Positions 1-11,389 of a stretch of DNA of 64,000 nucleotides are shown here, piece after piece. The DNA is taken from assembly GCA_030847615.1 (NCBI GenBank), contig JAUMIR010000004.1, positions 229,442,501 to 229,506,500 of the forward strand, given 5' to 3'. A program made the translations under genes and the position numbers. The notes beneath the pieces were generated by a model that was given only the letters and a program-made list of their open reading frames with translations, was not told where the DNA came from and ran no database searches. Origin of the DNA: Gambelia wislizenii. Its lineage: Eukaryota; Chordata; Lepidosauria; Squamata; Crotaphytidae. The number at the start of each line of letters is the position of its first letter. Position 1 is the stretch's first letter.

Positions 1-352
1 TGTGGAATATATGTTCAAATGAACATATTCCTAAGGTAGAAAGTACAAAAGATTTTAAAGCCAGAAGGCACCTTGTTTTTATAGAAAAGAGATCATGAAT
101 AACTATCTTACTAATGTATTAGGTGTGATTCAGATCTTCTCTCTTGACTTGCCAATGTTTGCAGAGACAGAATTAACTGCAAATAATGTGCAAGAATAAC
201 TGCAGATAGATGGAAGAAGTTAACAGGTAACAGACTCTTCTAGTCTTTTCAAAAATGTAACACCTGCCTACCAGAAACAGAGGAAAGGAAACTACTATAT
301 AAGATAATGTTAAGAAAAATATAAATAGAAATATTTTCTCCCCCACCCTCCA

Positions 353-506
353 GAGACTGTAATTGAGTGTTAGATCACATACTTTGCATACAAAAGATCC
401 CAGTTCAGTCCCTACAGATAGGGCTATGAAATACTTGTATCTGTAACCCTTGGGATCTGCTGGTAGTCTAGATAGGACTTAGCTAGATGGACCAAATGGC
501 TTGAGT
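353..506 (+). repeat. tRNA-derived SINE, decayed copy
   Basis: The head resembles a tRNA (a degenerate box A region, then CATACTTTGCATAC and a degenerate box B, CCCAGTTCAGTCCC). The body ends in the phrase ATGGACCAAATGGCTTGA. The same family recurs at 16021-16161 (+) and 42246-42445 (-). It runs straight into a CR1 fragment. Confidence 0.6.
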
Positions 507-893
507 CCTATGCCCTATGAAGAGCGGTTAGGGAGCTGGGCACCTTTAGCCTGGAGAAGAGGTTACGAGGTGATGTGATAGCCATGTTTAAATATTGGAA
601 GGGATGTCATACTGAGGATGGAGCAAGCTTGTTTTCTGCTGCTCCAGAGCAATAGATTCAAACTACAGGAAAAGAGATTCCACCTACACATTAGGAAGAA
701 CTTCCTGACAGTAAGAGCTGTTCAGAAGTGGAATACACTGCCTGTGAGTGTCGTGGAGTCTCCTTCTTTGGAGGTTTTTAAACAGAGTCTGGATGGCCAT
801 CTGTTGGGAATGATTTGATTGTGTATTCCTGCATGGCAGGGGGTTGTACTGGATGACCCTTGTGGTCTCTTCCAACTCCATGATTTTATGAGT
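507..893 (+). mobile_element. CR1 LINE, 5'-truncated 3' end
   Basis: This holds the C-terminal end of the CR1 reverse transcriptase ORF, with readable pieces such as [19 protein letters not shown] and [15 protein letters not shown]. It ends in the CR1 3' tail (GACTGGATGACCCTTGTGG, then TTCCAACTCCATGATTTTATG). Frames are broken. It shares these segments with the copies at 8775-9046, 27591-28063 and 44507-45045. CR1 inserts by target-primed reverse transcription and usually leaves 5'-truncated copies like this one. Confidence 0.9.
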
Positions 894-2985
894 ATGAGGC
901 ATTTTGTTGGCCCTGGAAACCACATGGAGAAAAGTGCAATGTAATCTCCCAGAAATTTGTTTCTCCTGTCATCACCAAACTTGTATCCAAGCAGTGGCCT
1001 AAATCTAGCTGTTGAGTAGTCTCACTGAAACCAGTGGAACTTGGGTAAGTGTTACCTTACCAAGTTTCTGTTGATTCAGAGGGTCTACTCTAATTGGCAT
1101 TAACTATTGGCTTTAATCTAGGGACTATAGAATAGTTACTTCCTCTTGTCCTTACACCTGTCCTTTTACCAAGCAAGCATATTTTCCATGCCATGAGTGT
1201 TAGGTTTGACAAGAGCCATCCGTTAGAATTGTTTCGTTTGACCCAGACTATGCAAACCAAATGTACTTATGCAAACATTCAATACTTTATACAAATATCC
1301 TGCTCTGCAATTTTTTTTTAAAAAAAGAACTACTCAGCTGGGATTCTTTAGTGCAATTTGCATAATGAGGTGGCTATCTCTTGTCAGGAGTTCAGATGTT
1401 GATATGAAAAGGATTAGCTTGCGTGCAGCAGTGCAAAGAGTGATATGACAAGTGCTGTTCCCAGGATAAACCCTTTCATGGCTATTTCTATGCATTTTGC
1501 ATATTAAATACAGCCCTATGCTTTATGTAACCCCTCACTGTATTTGCAGTTAAGAAATTTGCATAATATTTGCTTACTTGCTTAGAGAAAAGAGCTTAAT
1601 CTGGCCAAAACTAAATAAGGGTCTGCTTTTGCGCTTAATTGCGGATTTGTCAGTGCTAACAGAACAAAGATGAAAATGACCAATGTTTTTTCCCTCCTTT
1701 GTGTAGTAACAACATTTTTAAGGTTCATAAAGAATAAAAGTATTCAGCTGTTCCGACTGTTTGACCTTTTTGTTACAAAAGTGCTTGGTGGATGGCAGGT
1801 CTCCAAAAGTAACATCTGCAGCATACAAAGGACATTATCTTTGAAGTTCATGCTTGATGGCAGGGACTGAAAAGGCACAGGGCAGGCATTACGTTCTATG
1901 CTCATTCCTTACTTCTCCCTTTCTCAGCTGAGATGGATTTCTTGGTTACATGCATTACAGTTCACTACTAATGACCCCAAGTTTTATCAGCTCCAATTTT
2001 AAGCATTATCTCAGAGGTTGGCTGTTTATGAAAAAGGAAAAATTGCTATGCTGGACCAGTCCAATGAAGTTCTGCATTGTTGCCATAGGTACCCAGCTAT
2101 CCCACTGAATTTGCAAGCGGAGCATTGTGGTGCTATCCACCTTCTGCAGATGGAGAGGTGCAACTGATATGAATGAAAATGGTATACAATTCTTTTACAG
2201 TTTTTAACCAGTAATAACCTTGGTTTCAGTAATCATGAAAATCTTCCCAACCAATCATCATAGTTTTTATCACTGTTTTCTCTGTATTTGTACTTATATA
2301 AATACCTTCTCCACGCAGTGCTCAAAAAAAAAAAGCATTAAATAACGTACAGTTTTCTTGAGCTCAGGTTCATGAGGACTAAGAAATCTGATTCAGTAGT
2401 GCTTGCTCACATGGCAGTCTCCGTTCTTTTACTTCTTTCCACCTGCTCTCATGATATCCTAGGATTTTCCCTAGGCGGAGGGAGTATAAGCTTAAAAGAT
2501 AGATGTAATGATATTGGCTTTTGACTTTGAATAGAATTTTCTGGCACGAAGAACTATTATAATAAATGATTTTTTTCCTCTTGGATTATAAAAAGTCCAG
2601 AAATGGCTATATGGTACGAACATTGTATGATAACAAGTACAAACATCTGCCAGATCATTAAAACCCCACATTTTAAGTTTGACTCATAGTTCTTTACTGG
2701 TATTGTCCTTACAGACAAGGTAAAACATAAAGGAATAAAAATGGTGTGAGTATGTAGAGGCACTTCTTTATGAATGCTCATGCTCTCAGATCTTGAGAAT
2801 TGTGAAGAGCCATCTACTGGGTCCACAGATAAGTCTTGGAATCCTCTAAATGTTCTGTATGTTGCACAAAGCATGGCCATTGTTATTTATCCATTAATTA
2901 CATCATACAGTTCACAGCTAGTTTCCCAAGACACTTTATGCAGCAAGGTCCTAAGAGATTGACTATTTTTCCTTTGACCAGTTTA
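894..2985. other. CDKAL1 intron, mostly unique sequence
   Basis: I see no coding exon or clear interspersed repeat here. A possible conserved block (1180-1680) is listed separately. The short ORFs here have no recognisable domain. Confidence 0.6.
1180..1680. promoter_or_regulatory. Candidate conserved noncoding block with octamer-like motifs
   Basis: This is repeat-free AT-rich sequence with two exact ATTTGCAT octamers (1356-1363 and 1557-1564). There are also near matches TTTTGCAT (about 1495-1502) and TATGCAAAC (about 1249 and 1268). POU-domain factors bind ATTTGCAT. Large CDKAL1 introns are known in other vertebrates to hold conserved enhancers. That this block is one of them is inference from motif clustering alone. 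Confidence 0.25.
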
Positions 2986-3042
2986 AACATATATCTGTAT
3001 CTATATCTATATCTATATTTATATCTATCTATCTATATTGCT
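2986..3042. repeat. TATATC/TATC microsatellite
   Basis: A run of TATATC units grading into TATC. The ORF reading YLYLYLYL across it is a by-product of the repeat. Confidence 0.9.
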
Positions 3043-3381
3043 CCATTGTATTACTCTCAGTTCATAACAAAGGTCATCTTATCATGAAAACTATTAAGTA
3101 AATTCTCCTTTGGACATGGTCTTTTCTGATTAGATCCATATTCTCAGATCTTCTGAGTTTGCTCCACTTCTAAAATTCATAGTTTCCTGAGTCATAATAT
3201 CGCTACTTCGTCTTCGAGTCCAGCCCCTAGCCTGTACAAGAAATCTGATACAGTACCCGTGAGAAACTGAACATGCAGGTTCTGCCTCCTAAAGAAGAGG
3301 AGCTTACAACACTCCAAAGCTGCCTATCCCAATGTTAAACCGTTGATGCCATCAGGAGGTTCTTCCTAATATTCCTTCATA

Positions 3382-3971
3382 TACAGCCCCCCCCCATCCA
3401 CGGAACCAATACAGGAGCACCCCCATATCTGCTGATTCGCAATCCGCTGATTCAGTTATCCGCAGATGGCAACAGTGGGGGGGGGGTGGCTGGAGGAGGG
3501 AGGGGAGGAGGAGAGATCTCACCTTCCTTCTCCCTTCGCCCCTGGGATTGCTCCCCAGGATCGCTCCTGTGGCAGGAATGGTGACGAAGTGAAGGGAGGG
3601 CAGCAGTAGATCTTGCCTCCCTTCTCCCTTCACCCCTGGAATCGCCCCTAGGGATCGCTCCTATGATGGGAATGGCAACAGGGACAAAGGGAGGGGAGGA
3701 GTAGATCTCACCTCCCTTCGCCCCTGGGATAGCCCTCTGGGATTGCTCCCATGGCAGGAATGGCGACGTGGGGGCAAAGGGAGGGGAGGAGAGATTTTTG
3801 CCTCCCTTCTCCTTTCGCCCCTGGAATCGCTCCTGTGGCAGCAATGGTGACAAGGGGCAAAGGGAGGAGAGGAGTACTGGTAGATCTTATTTCCCTTCTC
3901 CTTTCGCTCCTGGGATCACTCCCATGGTGGGATTGGAACCAATCCTCCCACGGATATGGGGGTCCTACTGT
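3382..3971. mobile_element. Tigger/mariner-like MITE with internal minisatellite
   Basis: The left end reads TACAG(C)n ATCCACGGAACCAAT. The right end reads CCACGGATATGGGGGTCC...TACTGTA. They form degenerate terminal inverted repeats flanked by TA, as in Tc1/mariner-type elements. There is no transposase. Most of the interior is the tandem array at 3485-3945. Confidence 0.6.
3485..3945. repeat. Minisatellite, unit about 105 bp, about 4.5 copies
   Basis: Successive units each carry a GGGAGGGGAGGAG block, then CCTCCCTT(CT)CGCCCCTGG, then ATCGCTCC and GGCAGGAATGGCGAC variants. The purine and pyrimidine tracts make long false ORFs on both strands (for example 3452-3853 and 3751-3999), which are not genes. 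Confidence 0.8.
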
Positions 3972-4215
3972 ATCCACAGTTTCAGTTATTCATAGCTGAA
4001 AAAATAGGGACACATTGTAGAGTGGCTCTGAAAAATTCCTAGAGAGGTGGCCTGTCTAGGAATTGCTAGGTCCTCCAATGCAACTCTATGGTATGTTTGT
4101 ACCAGAAGTCCTTTATTTTAATAGGGTTCTCTGTTATCCCTGGTTTCATTTATAAATTGTAAGTCCGGGAACATATCTCCCACTGATACCGTGGAAGGGG
4201 TGGCCTGTAGTTTGA
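3972..4215. mobile_element. MITE of the TTAAAATAAAGGACTTCTG family
   Basis: It shares the core with 15410-15665, 31140-31442 and 46864-47130. The shared parts are CCTATTAAAATAAAGGACTT (here reverse complement), a CTAGAGAGG/CCTAGAAA palindromic centre, ACTCTATGGTATG, and a terminal Tigger-like 'TATCCACAGTTTCAG' end. It is non-coding. Confidence 0.6.
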
Positions 4216-4239
4216 GCCCATTGATTTAGGTCCTGACCT

Positions 4240-4850
4240 CTGGAAAGAACAGGGAACAAATTAGCTGGATCTGTTTGATAGCTCTTCAGATCTTGGAAAA
4301 TGTCTGTCATATTTTCTGTGAACCATTCATCTCTTCTCTGGGCTAAACATGCCTAGTCTTTCAGCTTCTTCTCACAAGAATTGACTATAATAGTAATCCA
4401 CACCTGGGTTTGTTCTACTTTATCAACATTGTTCTTAAACTATGGTGATCAGAAGGCAGTACAGTATGCCAGATGAGGTCTGACCAAAGCAGAAGAGAGT
4501 GGTATTATTATTTCTCAGGATCTTGACGCTGCAACATATTTTGGTGCAGCCTAGGATTGTGTTAGTTTTCTTAGTTACATCATCTCACTGTTGACTTATG
4601 TTTAACTACTAAGCCTACTAGCTCCTTTTCATATGCCCTGTATCAAGCTAAGTGCCCCAATCCTATATTTGTTTATCCAGTTTTGTGCTTTGCCTAAGTG
4701 TAAAACTTTACACTTGTCTCCTTTGAAATTAATTTTGTTAGTTTTGACTTAGCTAGCCTTTTTGTCAAGAGCATCTTGAGTCTTCTTTTTGTCTCTCCCA
4801 TCTAATTTGGTGTCATTTCCCACTTCCAGTATCTCAGCACAGAGGGGATG
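4240..4850 (-). mobile_element. Ancient CR1/L3-like LINE fragment
   Basis: Read on the minus strand, the part between about 4500 and 4240 has CR1 reverse-transcriptase C-terminal phrases (for example GGTCAGACCTCATCTGGCAT and GGCATGTTTAGCCCAGAGAA). Sequence to 4850 resembles the neighbouring CR1 region. Heavily diverged, no open frame. Confidence 0.65.
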
Positions 4851-6078
4851 AGGAAGTTTACATTTTTCTTCCCTGCTTGCTGAGAAATACAGTGATCCAC
4901 ATATTCTTCTTCCAAATGGTTAAAGATATAGGTTGATTGAGGATAGCCAGCCAGTAAAGAGTCTGTTTTTTTAAAATGAATCAAATAATATGATTGTGCA
5001 GAATTATAACAAAGTTACAGATAACAGTGTTCTTTTTGATTAATAGATCTCTTAATAATTTGAAATGGTTTGTGCATTAACTTTGAACATTTTTAGGTCC
5101 AGATTGCTTAATAACCTTTCCAGTTAGTTCAGCTGGAATGACATTTCTAACCATACAAAAATGATTAGTCCATATGGGGGGGAAGTCTGCTTTGAAGAGT
5201 ATATCCTGTAAGTAGTTAATTGTCTTGCTTGTACTAAAACATGACTCTCCATCATGCGAAGAATAACAAAAGTGGAGTTTTGCATCTGTTCTTGTCCTAA
5301 AATCAAAACCTAACCAGATTGTGTAGTAGTACTCTAAATCTGTGTGGGCATTTTTAAAAAGTGTACTAGGTTTTTAAGATGGTACCAGGTCTCTAAAATT
5401 TGGTTTTGTTGATGAATGCTGTCTTGTTGCTTAGTTGGTGCTATGATCACTGGATCTGCTCCCAGGCAATCTAAGTGCCATATCATCAAAAGCTAGTTTT
5501 GATCTTTTTGTTGTTACGTTTCTTCAAGTTTTCTCTGACTCATAAGGTTTTCTTGGGAAGATTTATTGACAAGAAATTTGCCATTCCCTTTACTTGGGTT
5601 GAGACAGTGTGAGTTGCCCAAGTTTCTACTTGGCATGAATTTTCTTTTGCTCATCATGAAGGTTGTCTAGCAGCTATGAAGAGCAATGAACCTTTCTTCA
5701 AACCACTGGAAAATTTATCTACCCACCCCTTTGCTTTCTGAGATTTCAACAAAGGTGCCAGCTTTGCCAACATACTTTATATCATATCTTCATGGCCAGA
5801 AGGGCTTTTAAAGAAAGAAGAAGCTGAATTCAGTACTCAATATCTCGTTCCTTTTAAAAACTGCTTTAAAAGCATTGCTTCTTCACAGGTCTAACTATAT
5901 TAATCATTTCCCCCTCTATAAAAGGATTGGATATAGTGAGCATGGATAAGAAGCTTTAAAGGGTTCGTTTGTATGAAAGCTTGATACTTTTTAACTCTGT
6001 TTAAATAGCTCAAGATATTTCCTTGTTGCTACCTAACATACAGCAGGCAAAGCTGTCTGAAGAGAACTAATCTACAGC
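4851..6078. other. CDKAL1 intron
   Basis: Apart from the Sauria-SINE relic at 5505-5640 I see no structured feature. The sequence is AT-rich and non-coding. Confidence 0.6.
5505..5640 (-). repeat. Sauria-type SINE, truncated
   Basis: Minus-strand copy. It shows the tail (CTTCAAG...CATAAGGTTTTCTTGGGAAG) and the middle (GAGACAGTGTGAGTTGCCCAAG) that match the fuller plus-strand copy at 24701-24924. The tRNA head is missing. Confidence 0.7.
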
Positions 6079-6305
6079 TACAGTTGTCCCTCCGTATCCA
6101 CGGATTTGGTATCCAGGGATTTAAGTATTCACAGCTTGAAAATATTCTTTAAAAAATAATAATCCAAAAAGCAAACCTTGATTTTGCCATCTTATATAAG
6201 GGACACCATTTTGCTATGCCATTGCATATAATGGGACTTGAATATTCATGGATTTAAGCATCCATCAGGGGTCCTGGAATAGATACAGTTGAAGGGACAA
6301 CCGTA
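6079..6305. mobile_element. Tigger-like MITE, about 225 bp
   Basis: The ends are TACAGTTGTCCCTCCGTATC and GAAGGGACAACCGTA, nearly perfect inverted repeats starting at TA. The interior (AAAATATTCTTTAAAAAATA, GCAAACCTTGATTTTGCC, CTTATATAAGGGACACCATT) is shared with 52770-52996, 56280-56712 and 58859-59097. Without a transposase it depends on one encoded elsewhere. Confidence 0.8.
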
Positions 6306-6961
6306 TAGGCAAATAGTCTGCAGTACCACATTTGCAAGTTCTCAAAGGTGATTGATATTTATCTGTTGCTCAGGCTTTATAAAACATCCTTGCAAAAGAG
6401 GAAGCAGTTCATCTTGAGCATCTCAGTATCCCCTCTTTCTACCTGATTATAAAATCACGTTATGACTCAAGAAATCTGTTCCCTGTGGGCATTCATTTTA
6501 TCTGTTTAATCAAACTTTTTTTTTTTAAATTAGGTAGTGTGGCACAATTGAATGGGTGTGCATTCTGTTTTTGTTAGTGAATAAAATAAGGGGTTGTCTA
6601 GATGAGAAGATACAATGCTGACTATTGCGCGTTACTGCAAATTTGCAGCAGCATTCATTTGTCTCCAAGGTCTTTTGGCAAAATCGCTGGTATGCGAACC
6701 TATCTCTGTTTGAAGTTCACACACAGCCATTCCTATGAATCAAGATGGTGGCTGGCAGGGAATTACTCACATTATTATTCTCCACAAATTGTCGCTGCTG
6801 CACAGTACATTTTTTTTACTGCAAATCAAAGGTGCACAAGTTCAACCTTCCACTAAAAAAAGCTGTTTGCTTTCCTCAGCATAGCAAAAAAGTGCACAAT
6901 TGGTAATGCGAAACCCCAAAATGGCACTTCCAGACACTTCATTGCCATCAAGCCCACCCCC

Positions 6962-7918
6962 GTGCATGGGGAGCAAGGGGGGCTGGACTTCCCAGCCCTG
7001 GGACCTAAGTTCATCGCCATCTTTTCTGCTCAAAACTTTGGGAAAGTTTCTCTGTTACAAAAGGGTCAGATTCAACCTCAGGCTTGGCTAGTTTTGTTTT
7101 GTGAGTGCTGGATAGGGACTAGATGGGGAAAGACTTGGTGGGAGGAAGGCTCATTAAGTTTTAGGTTTTCTTTACCTGAAAAATTGAAAGCACCAGATTA
7201 TTTGAAAGACTTTGTTTTTTACATAAAGAAATATAAAATTCATGCTGAGGAGTTGAAGGGGGAAGACAGACCAGGTCAGAGCATCAAGAGGAGTTTGTAC
7301 AGGAAAATAGTGGAGGAGATTTATGTTAACCCGTTTTTGCAAAAGCGTCAGACCAAACTAGATTTATCAGAATACCTAAATCACCAGACTAACCCAATTG
7401 AGTATTTCATGGACAAAAGGGTCCCCAAAAAGTTGTGGGACTTGAGGTGGAGGCTCTACCATCAGGTTCTAAATCTGAGGGGAAAGAGACCATGGACCGC
7501 AGAGGATGAGCAGACCTGTTCGCGTCTGAAATGTAAAAAGGCTGAGATTTTGAGTGGCGTGGCACAAAAGGAGACGATCAGACATTTTGTCCAGGACTGC
7601 CCGAGTGCCCGGGAAACATGGGAGGAGGTGGCCCGGGTCCTGGATTGGCCAGATTTGGCACAGCAGGCTTGGGAGACGGTGCTTTCGGGGACTGAACCTC
7701 CAGAGGGTGTCAGGGGACCCAGAAAGTCAGTGCGCCAAAAGAGGAAGAGGAAGGAGCCTGGTTCCGCCATGGCTGAGAGGTTTTGGAAAGTGCCCTGGTC
7801 CACGGTGCGCCTGGTAAACCTCTATGTGATGTTAGGGTTAGTTTTCCAGAGACAAAAGGAGGCGAAAAGTCAAAATCTGCAGGATGTAAAAGGCACTGCC
7901 TATTATGTGAAGAATTAA
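6962..7918 (+). pseudogene. C-terminal part of a Tx1/L1-like LINE ORF2
   Basis: The 318-codon frame opens with a GGLDFPALGPKF segment. That matches the 'GGLGLP' motif after the reverse-transcriptase domain of L1/Tx1-clade LINEs. Residues about 150-175 (MDKRVPKKLWDLRWRLYHQV) and a late Cys/His cluster (C-x4-C, then KETIRHFVQDCP) fit the C-terminal zinc-knuckle region of those proteins. The endonuclease and reverse-transcriptase domains are absent, so it cannot retrotranspose by itself. The start codon is only the first ATG of the open frame. A basic tract (RKSVRQKRKRKE) lies near residue 260. The family call is by motif; which LINE clade is less certain. Confidence 0.6.
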
Positions 7919-8246
7919 TTGAAAATTTAGCTCTGAGTGAAAAAGAGAAATTGCCAAACCATCGTTGGAAAAAGTTTTGGCCGTGGTTTAGTGAGACGAC
8001 CCCAGCAATAACATAAAATGATATTTTAAATAAATATTGTATTAATTTTGTATAATTATTTTGTATTATTATTTTTAATTAATATTTTATTGTTTTTTTT
8101 TTCATTTCTAAGTAGGTATAATTATAATGTGTAAATATAATGTGATTATAGTGTGTTTAGATTAAAGGGAAAAATACATTAGTGTTAGGATAGATTTATT
8201 TTTGTATTAGTAAGAAAAGAGGAAAATAATTAGTATTATTTTTGTA

Positions 8247-8597
8247 TGTGTGGAAGTGCACATTACTGCTTGTTCGGACAACTGATTCGCATCGCAGCAC
8301 ATTCTCAGAGAGGGCGGAAGTGGAAAGCTGATTGGTCGGACATGCACGGGAATTTTTTATTGGAGTAAGACCATTCTACTAAAAAATACAACCGACCACA
8401 AAAGGTCATAACAATATTATGGCCTTTTGCGGTTGGTTGTATTTTTTAGTAGAATGGTCTTACTCCAATAAAAAATTCCCTATAAAAAAAATTCCCGTGC
8501 ATGTCTGACCAATCAGCTTTCCACTTCCGCCCTCTCTGAGAATGTGCTGCGATGCGAATCAGTTGTCCGAACAAGCAGTAATGTGCACTTCCACACA
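8247..8597. repeat. Large inverted repeat (hairpin), arms about 165-180 bp
   Basis: The left arm starts TGTGTGGAAGTGCACATTAC and the right arm ends GTAATGTGCACTTCCACACA. The arms stay almost perfectly complementary to a centre near 8410-8420 (GGTCATAACAATATTATGGCC). The right arm has an extra ~16 bp (CTATAAAAAAAATTCC) that looks like a local duplication. It lies inside the 6590-8763 element. Confidence 0.9.
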
Positions 8598-8774
8598 TTA
8601 TTTTAAAAACCTTGGGAAAAGCTGCAAAAGCTTTTCCCTTGTGGTTTTTGGAGTATTTGGCCCCCTTCCTTCTGAATAAAGTGAATCACTGCAGGATCTC
8701 ACCGGGGCAAAAGGTATTCTCTGCTATTTCTGTTAGGATTATTTTCACTGTGTAGACAACCCCTATGACTTGCA

Positions 8775-9046
8775 ATGGCAGTAGATTCAAACTACAGGAA
8801 AAGAGATTCCACCTAAACAATAGGAAGAACTTCTTGACAATTATTGCTCATTGACAGTGGAATACGCTGCCTTGGAGTGTGGTGGAGTCTCCGTCTTTGG
8901 AGGCTTTTAAACAGAGGCTGGATGGCCATCTGTGTGTGTGTGTGTGTGTGTGTGTGCACGCACTTTCTTTGATTGTTTATTCCTGCATGGCAGGGGGTTG
9001 GACTGGATGGTGCTTGTGGTCTTTTCCAACTCTATGATTCTATGAA
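8775..9046 (+). mobile_element. CR1 LINE 3' end interrupted by a (GT)n run
   Basis: Same 3' coding end and tail as 507-893 (GGTGGAGTCTCCGTCTTTGG, CATGGCAGGGGGTTGGACTG, TTCCAACTCTATGATTCTAT). A (TG)n microsatellite of about 25 bp at 8932-8956 has expanded inside the last codons. Confidence 0.88.
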
Positions 9047-9417
9047 ATACAAATGCATCGATTTTAATCTGTAATTCAGGTGAACAAACACAAGCATTGG
9101 ATAATCTGATATGCTGAAAAATCTTAACAGCTTTCTCACAGACAGGATGTCTTCCACTTCTACTCCCCTGTTTTAGCCTACAGTTCCTATCATTTGTGAC
9201 CATTAGCTGGGGCTGAAGAGCATTATAGTACAAAACAGCTGGAAAGCACCATGTATTCCGAACATGATGTGGAGAGTAGAGGTGGAAGGCAGGTTCCATG
9301 ATTTGCATACCTGTGCAGTAATTCCAGTTACTGGTTACTCCAAGTAGCAATAGATTCCAAAATGTTCCTCTCTTGTACATTTCCTTCTTGCTGACCAGTA
9401 TGCTTAAGTATATTCTT

Positions 9418-9550
9418 GTTTTGTGCCTTCAAGTTGTTTCCAATTTATGTTGAGCCTAAAGCAAACCTGTCACAGGATTTTCTTGGCAGGGTTTGTTGAG
9501 ATGGGGTTTACCAGAGTCATAGTCCCAATGCTCAAACGACAACACCATGC
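9418..9550 (-). repeat. Sauria-type SINE with internal deletion
   Basis: Minus strand. The 3' tail (TGTGCCTTCAAGTTGTTTCC, AGGATTTTCTTGGCAGGG) joins directly to the tRNA-like head (CAGAGTCATAGTCCCAATG...CACCATGCTG). The middle found at 24701-24924 is missing. Confidence 0.75.
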
Positions 9551-10251
9551 TGATTCTGAAGGCTAATTATGCTACAAACTATATCTTCAAGTGTTTTCTG
9601 TGTTGTGGGCTAAGCCAGTGAAGGAAAACTGCTGTTAGTATGTGGCACCATAAAGACTACTTAATGCATAACTCTCATTGAATGATCTCCAAAGTTCCAA
9701 ACATGAAACTACATTTGACAGTAAAGCAGAAATCACCTGCCCTGAGGGGAAATCTAAAACAATTATTAGCTGCTCCATTTGAATAACAGACTGTTATGTG
9801 CACTGCATTACCAAAAGGAATTCAGTAGATAGATCAGGGCCACTTGACATTTGTTTTGGTTTATAATGTTAGTGTTCCAAAACATGCCTTCTATGTTTTG
9901 TTGTGAGATTCCTAAGTGATATATGACATCAGTGTTTTCTCTGATTCTTTCTGTTAGAAACAGTATTGCCCTTACCAGCAACTTGAACGTCATAGGCATG
10001 AAAGGAGAAATGCCACAGTGTTGACAGCATCTAGATGTTAGTGAGGTTTATACTCAGTAACCAAAATTAAGTTGGTGATCTCAGTCCAGTTCTTGTAAAA
10101 CCACATAATTTTGTACCAGTGCTGAGCATGTAGAAAAGAAAACAGTACCGTATTTTTCTTGTTTATGTAAACAGCCTCTCCCATCAGCCTTTCTAAAGAG
10201 AAGTAAACAAAAATAGCATCTTTTCTAATGAATCATGTATTTCTGGAGCAC

Positions 10252-10252
<1 letters not shown>
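9551..10252. other. CDKAL1 intron
   Basis: I see no exon, RNA gene or clear repeat. Confidence 0.6.
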
Positions 10253-10285
<33 letters not shown>

Positions 10286-10432
10286 CAACAATAATAATAA
10301 TTTATTTCTATCCTGCCCCTCTGCAACGCAATTGAGGCGGCTTACAGTATAAAACTCCATAATTACATCAATACCCTAATCCACCCACCTCTTAAAATAA
10401 TATTGAATGAGAAAAGATTAAAAAACGTGCAA
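10253..10432 (-). mobile_element. LINE/SINE 3' end with (TAA)n tail
   Basis: A (TAA)n run is followed by TTTATTTCTATCCTGCCCC and GAGGCGGCTTACAGTATAAA. These are the reverse complement of the common squamate L2-type 3' end. Compare 43022-43262. Confidence 0.6.
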
Positions 10433-10834
10433 TAATTAAAATAGAAGAAGAAAAAATTCAATAAAATGCTTATTCAAACAGAGCCTCGTGGCAGTCCTTT
10501 CTGGGCCTGCTAAATACACATGGGGGAAAAAAGGACTTGTGTACTTTGTACTGATGGGGATAATGGATCCTAAAGCAGCAAAAGGGAAGGAGTTGAGGGA
10601 AGGAGTTAATTTTCTATGCATGTTTAAGAGCGTGTCAGCCACAGAGTATCTGGAACTGGCATGTATTTAATCATATTTAATATAGGCAGATGATGTTCCC
10701 TCACAAGGTTCTCAGGAAAAATGTGCAAATTTACACAGCATTAAAAGACCATATATATTCATTTGGCATAAGAAACTAGCAGTTGTTATATCTCCCTTTC
10801 CATCCCTTCCACAGTTCCTTACTCTGCTCCTTTG

Positions 10835-11389
10835 CAATGCCAGGTTGGTTAAAAATAAGACTCATATTATACATGACCTTTTAGTAGATGAGGCAGCTGA
10901 TCTGGCATGCTTTACCGAGACCTGGCTGGGAGGTGCCAGTGCTGCGACATGGGCGTGGGCTCTCCCGGCTGGGTATACGGTCAGTGAGCAGATAAGGGAA
11001 AGGGGCGGGGGGGGCGGTGTGGTCTTGGTTCTCTTCTACGGCTCCCAGACTTTGGAATGGCCTGCCAGATGAGATCTGTCTTATCACTACTCTTGATAGC
11101 TTCAAGAAAGCGCTAAAGACGGATCTCTTCTGGCAGGCCTTCCCGGAATTAACTTCCCGGCTCAAGTGGAGTTGATTGCCTACCCGCCCCCCTGCCACTA
11201 TTGCCATTTTTTTTGTCGTAATTTGTAAATTGTATTGTACTTTATGTTTGTTTTAATTCTCCACTAGTTTAATTTAGTTTTAAGGGGTGGGAGGGTTAGG
11301 ATTGGGAAGGACTGTTTTAACTTGCTGTTGTTTTAATCCTGTTGTACGCCGCCCCGGTTGCCGAGCAGAGGGGCAGGTTAAAAATAAAA

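Larger units (their letters stand above)
6590..8763 (+). mobile_element. 2.17-kb composite DNA-transposon-like element carrying LINE sequence
   Basis: An exact 11-bp inverted repeat bounds it: GGGGTTGTCTA at 6590-6600 and TAGACAACCCC at 8753-8763. Flanks are TAA on the left and TAT on the right, so a target duplication is not clear. Inside, in order, are a short non-coding 5' part, a 318-codon LINE-derived ORF (6962-7918), an AT-rich stretch, and a 350-bp hairpin (8247-8597). No transposase is seen, so this would be a non-autonomous element that took up LINE sequence. It could also be a LINE insertion inside an older MITE. Confidence 0.55.

Noticed and set aside
3352..3999. Several ORFs of 75-133 aa
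   Set aside because: They track a 105-bp minisatellite; residue repeats follow the DNA unit.
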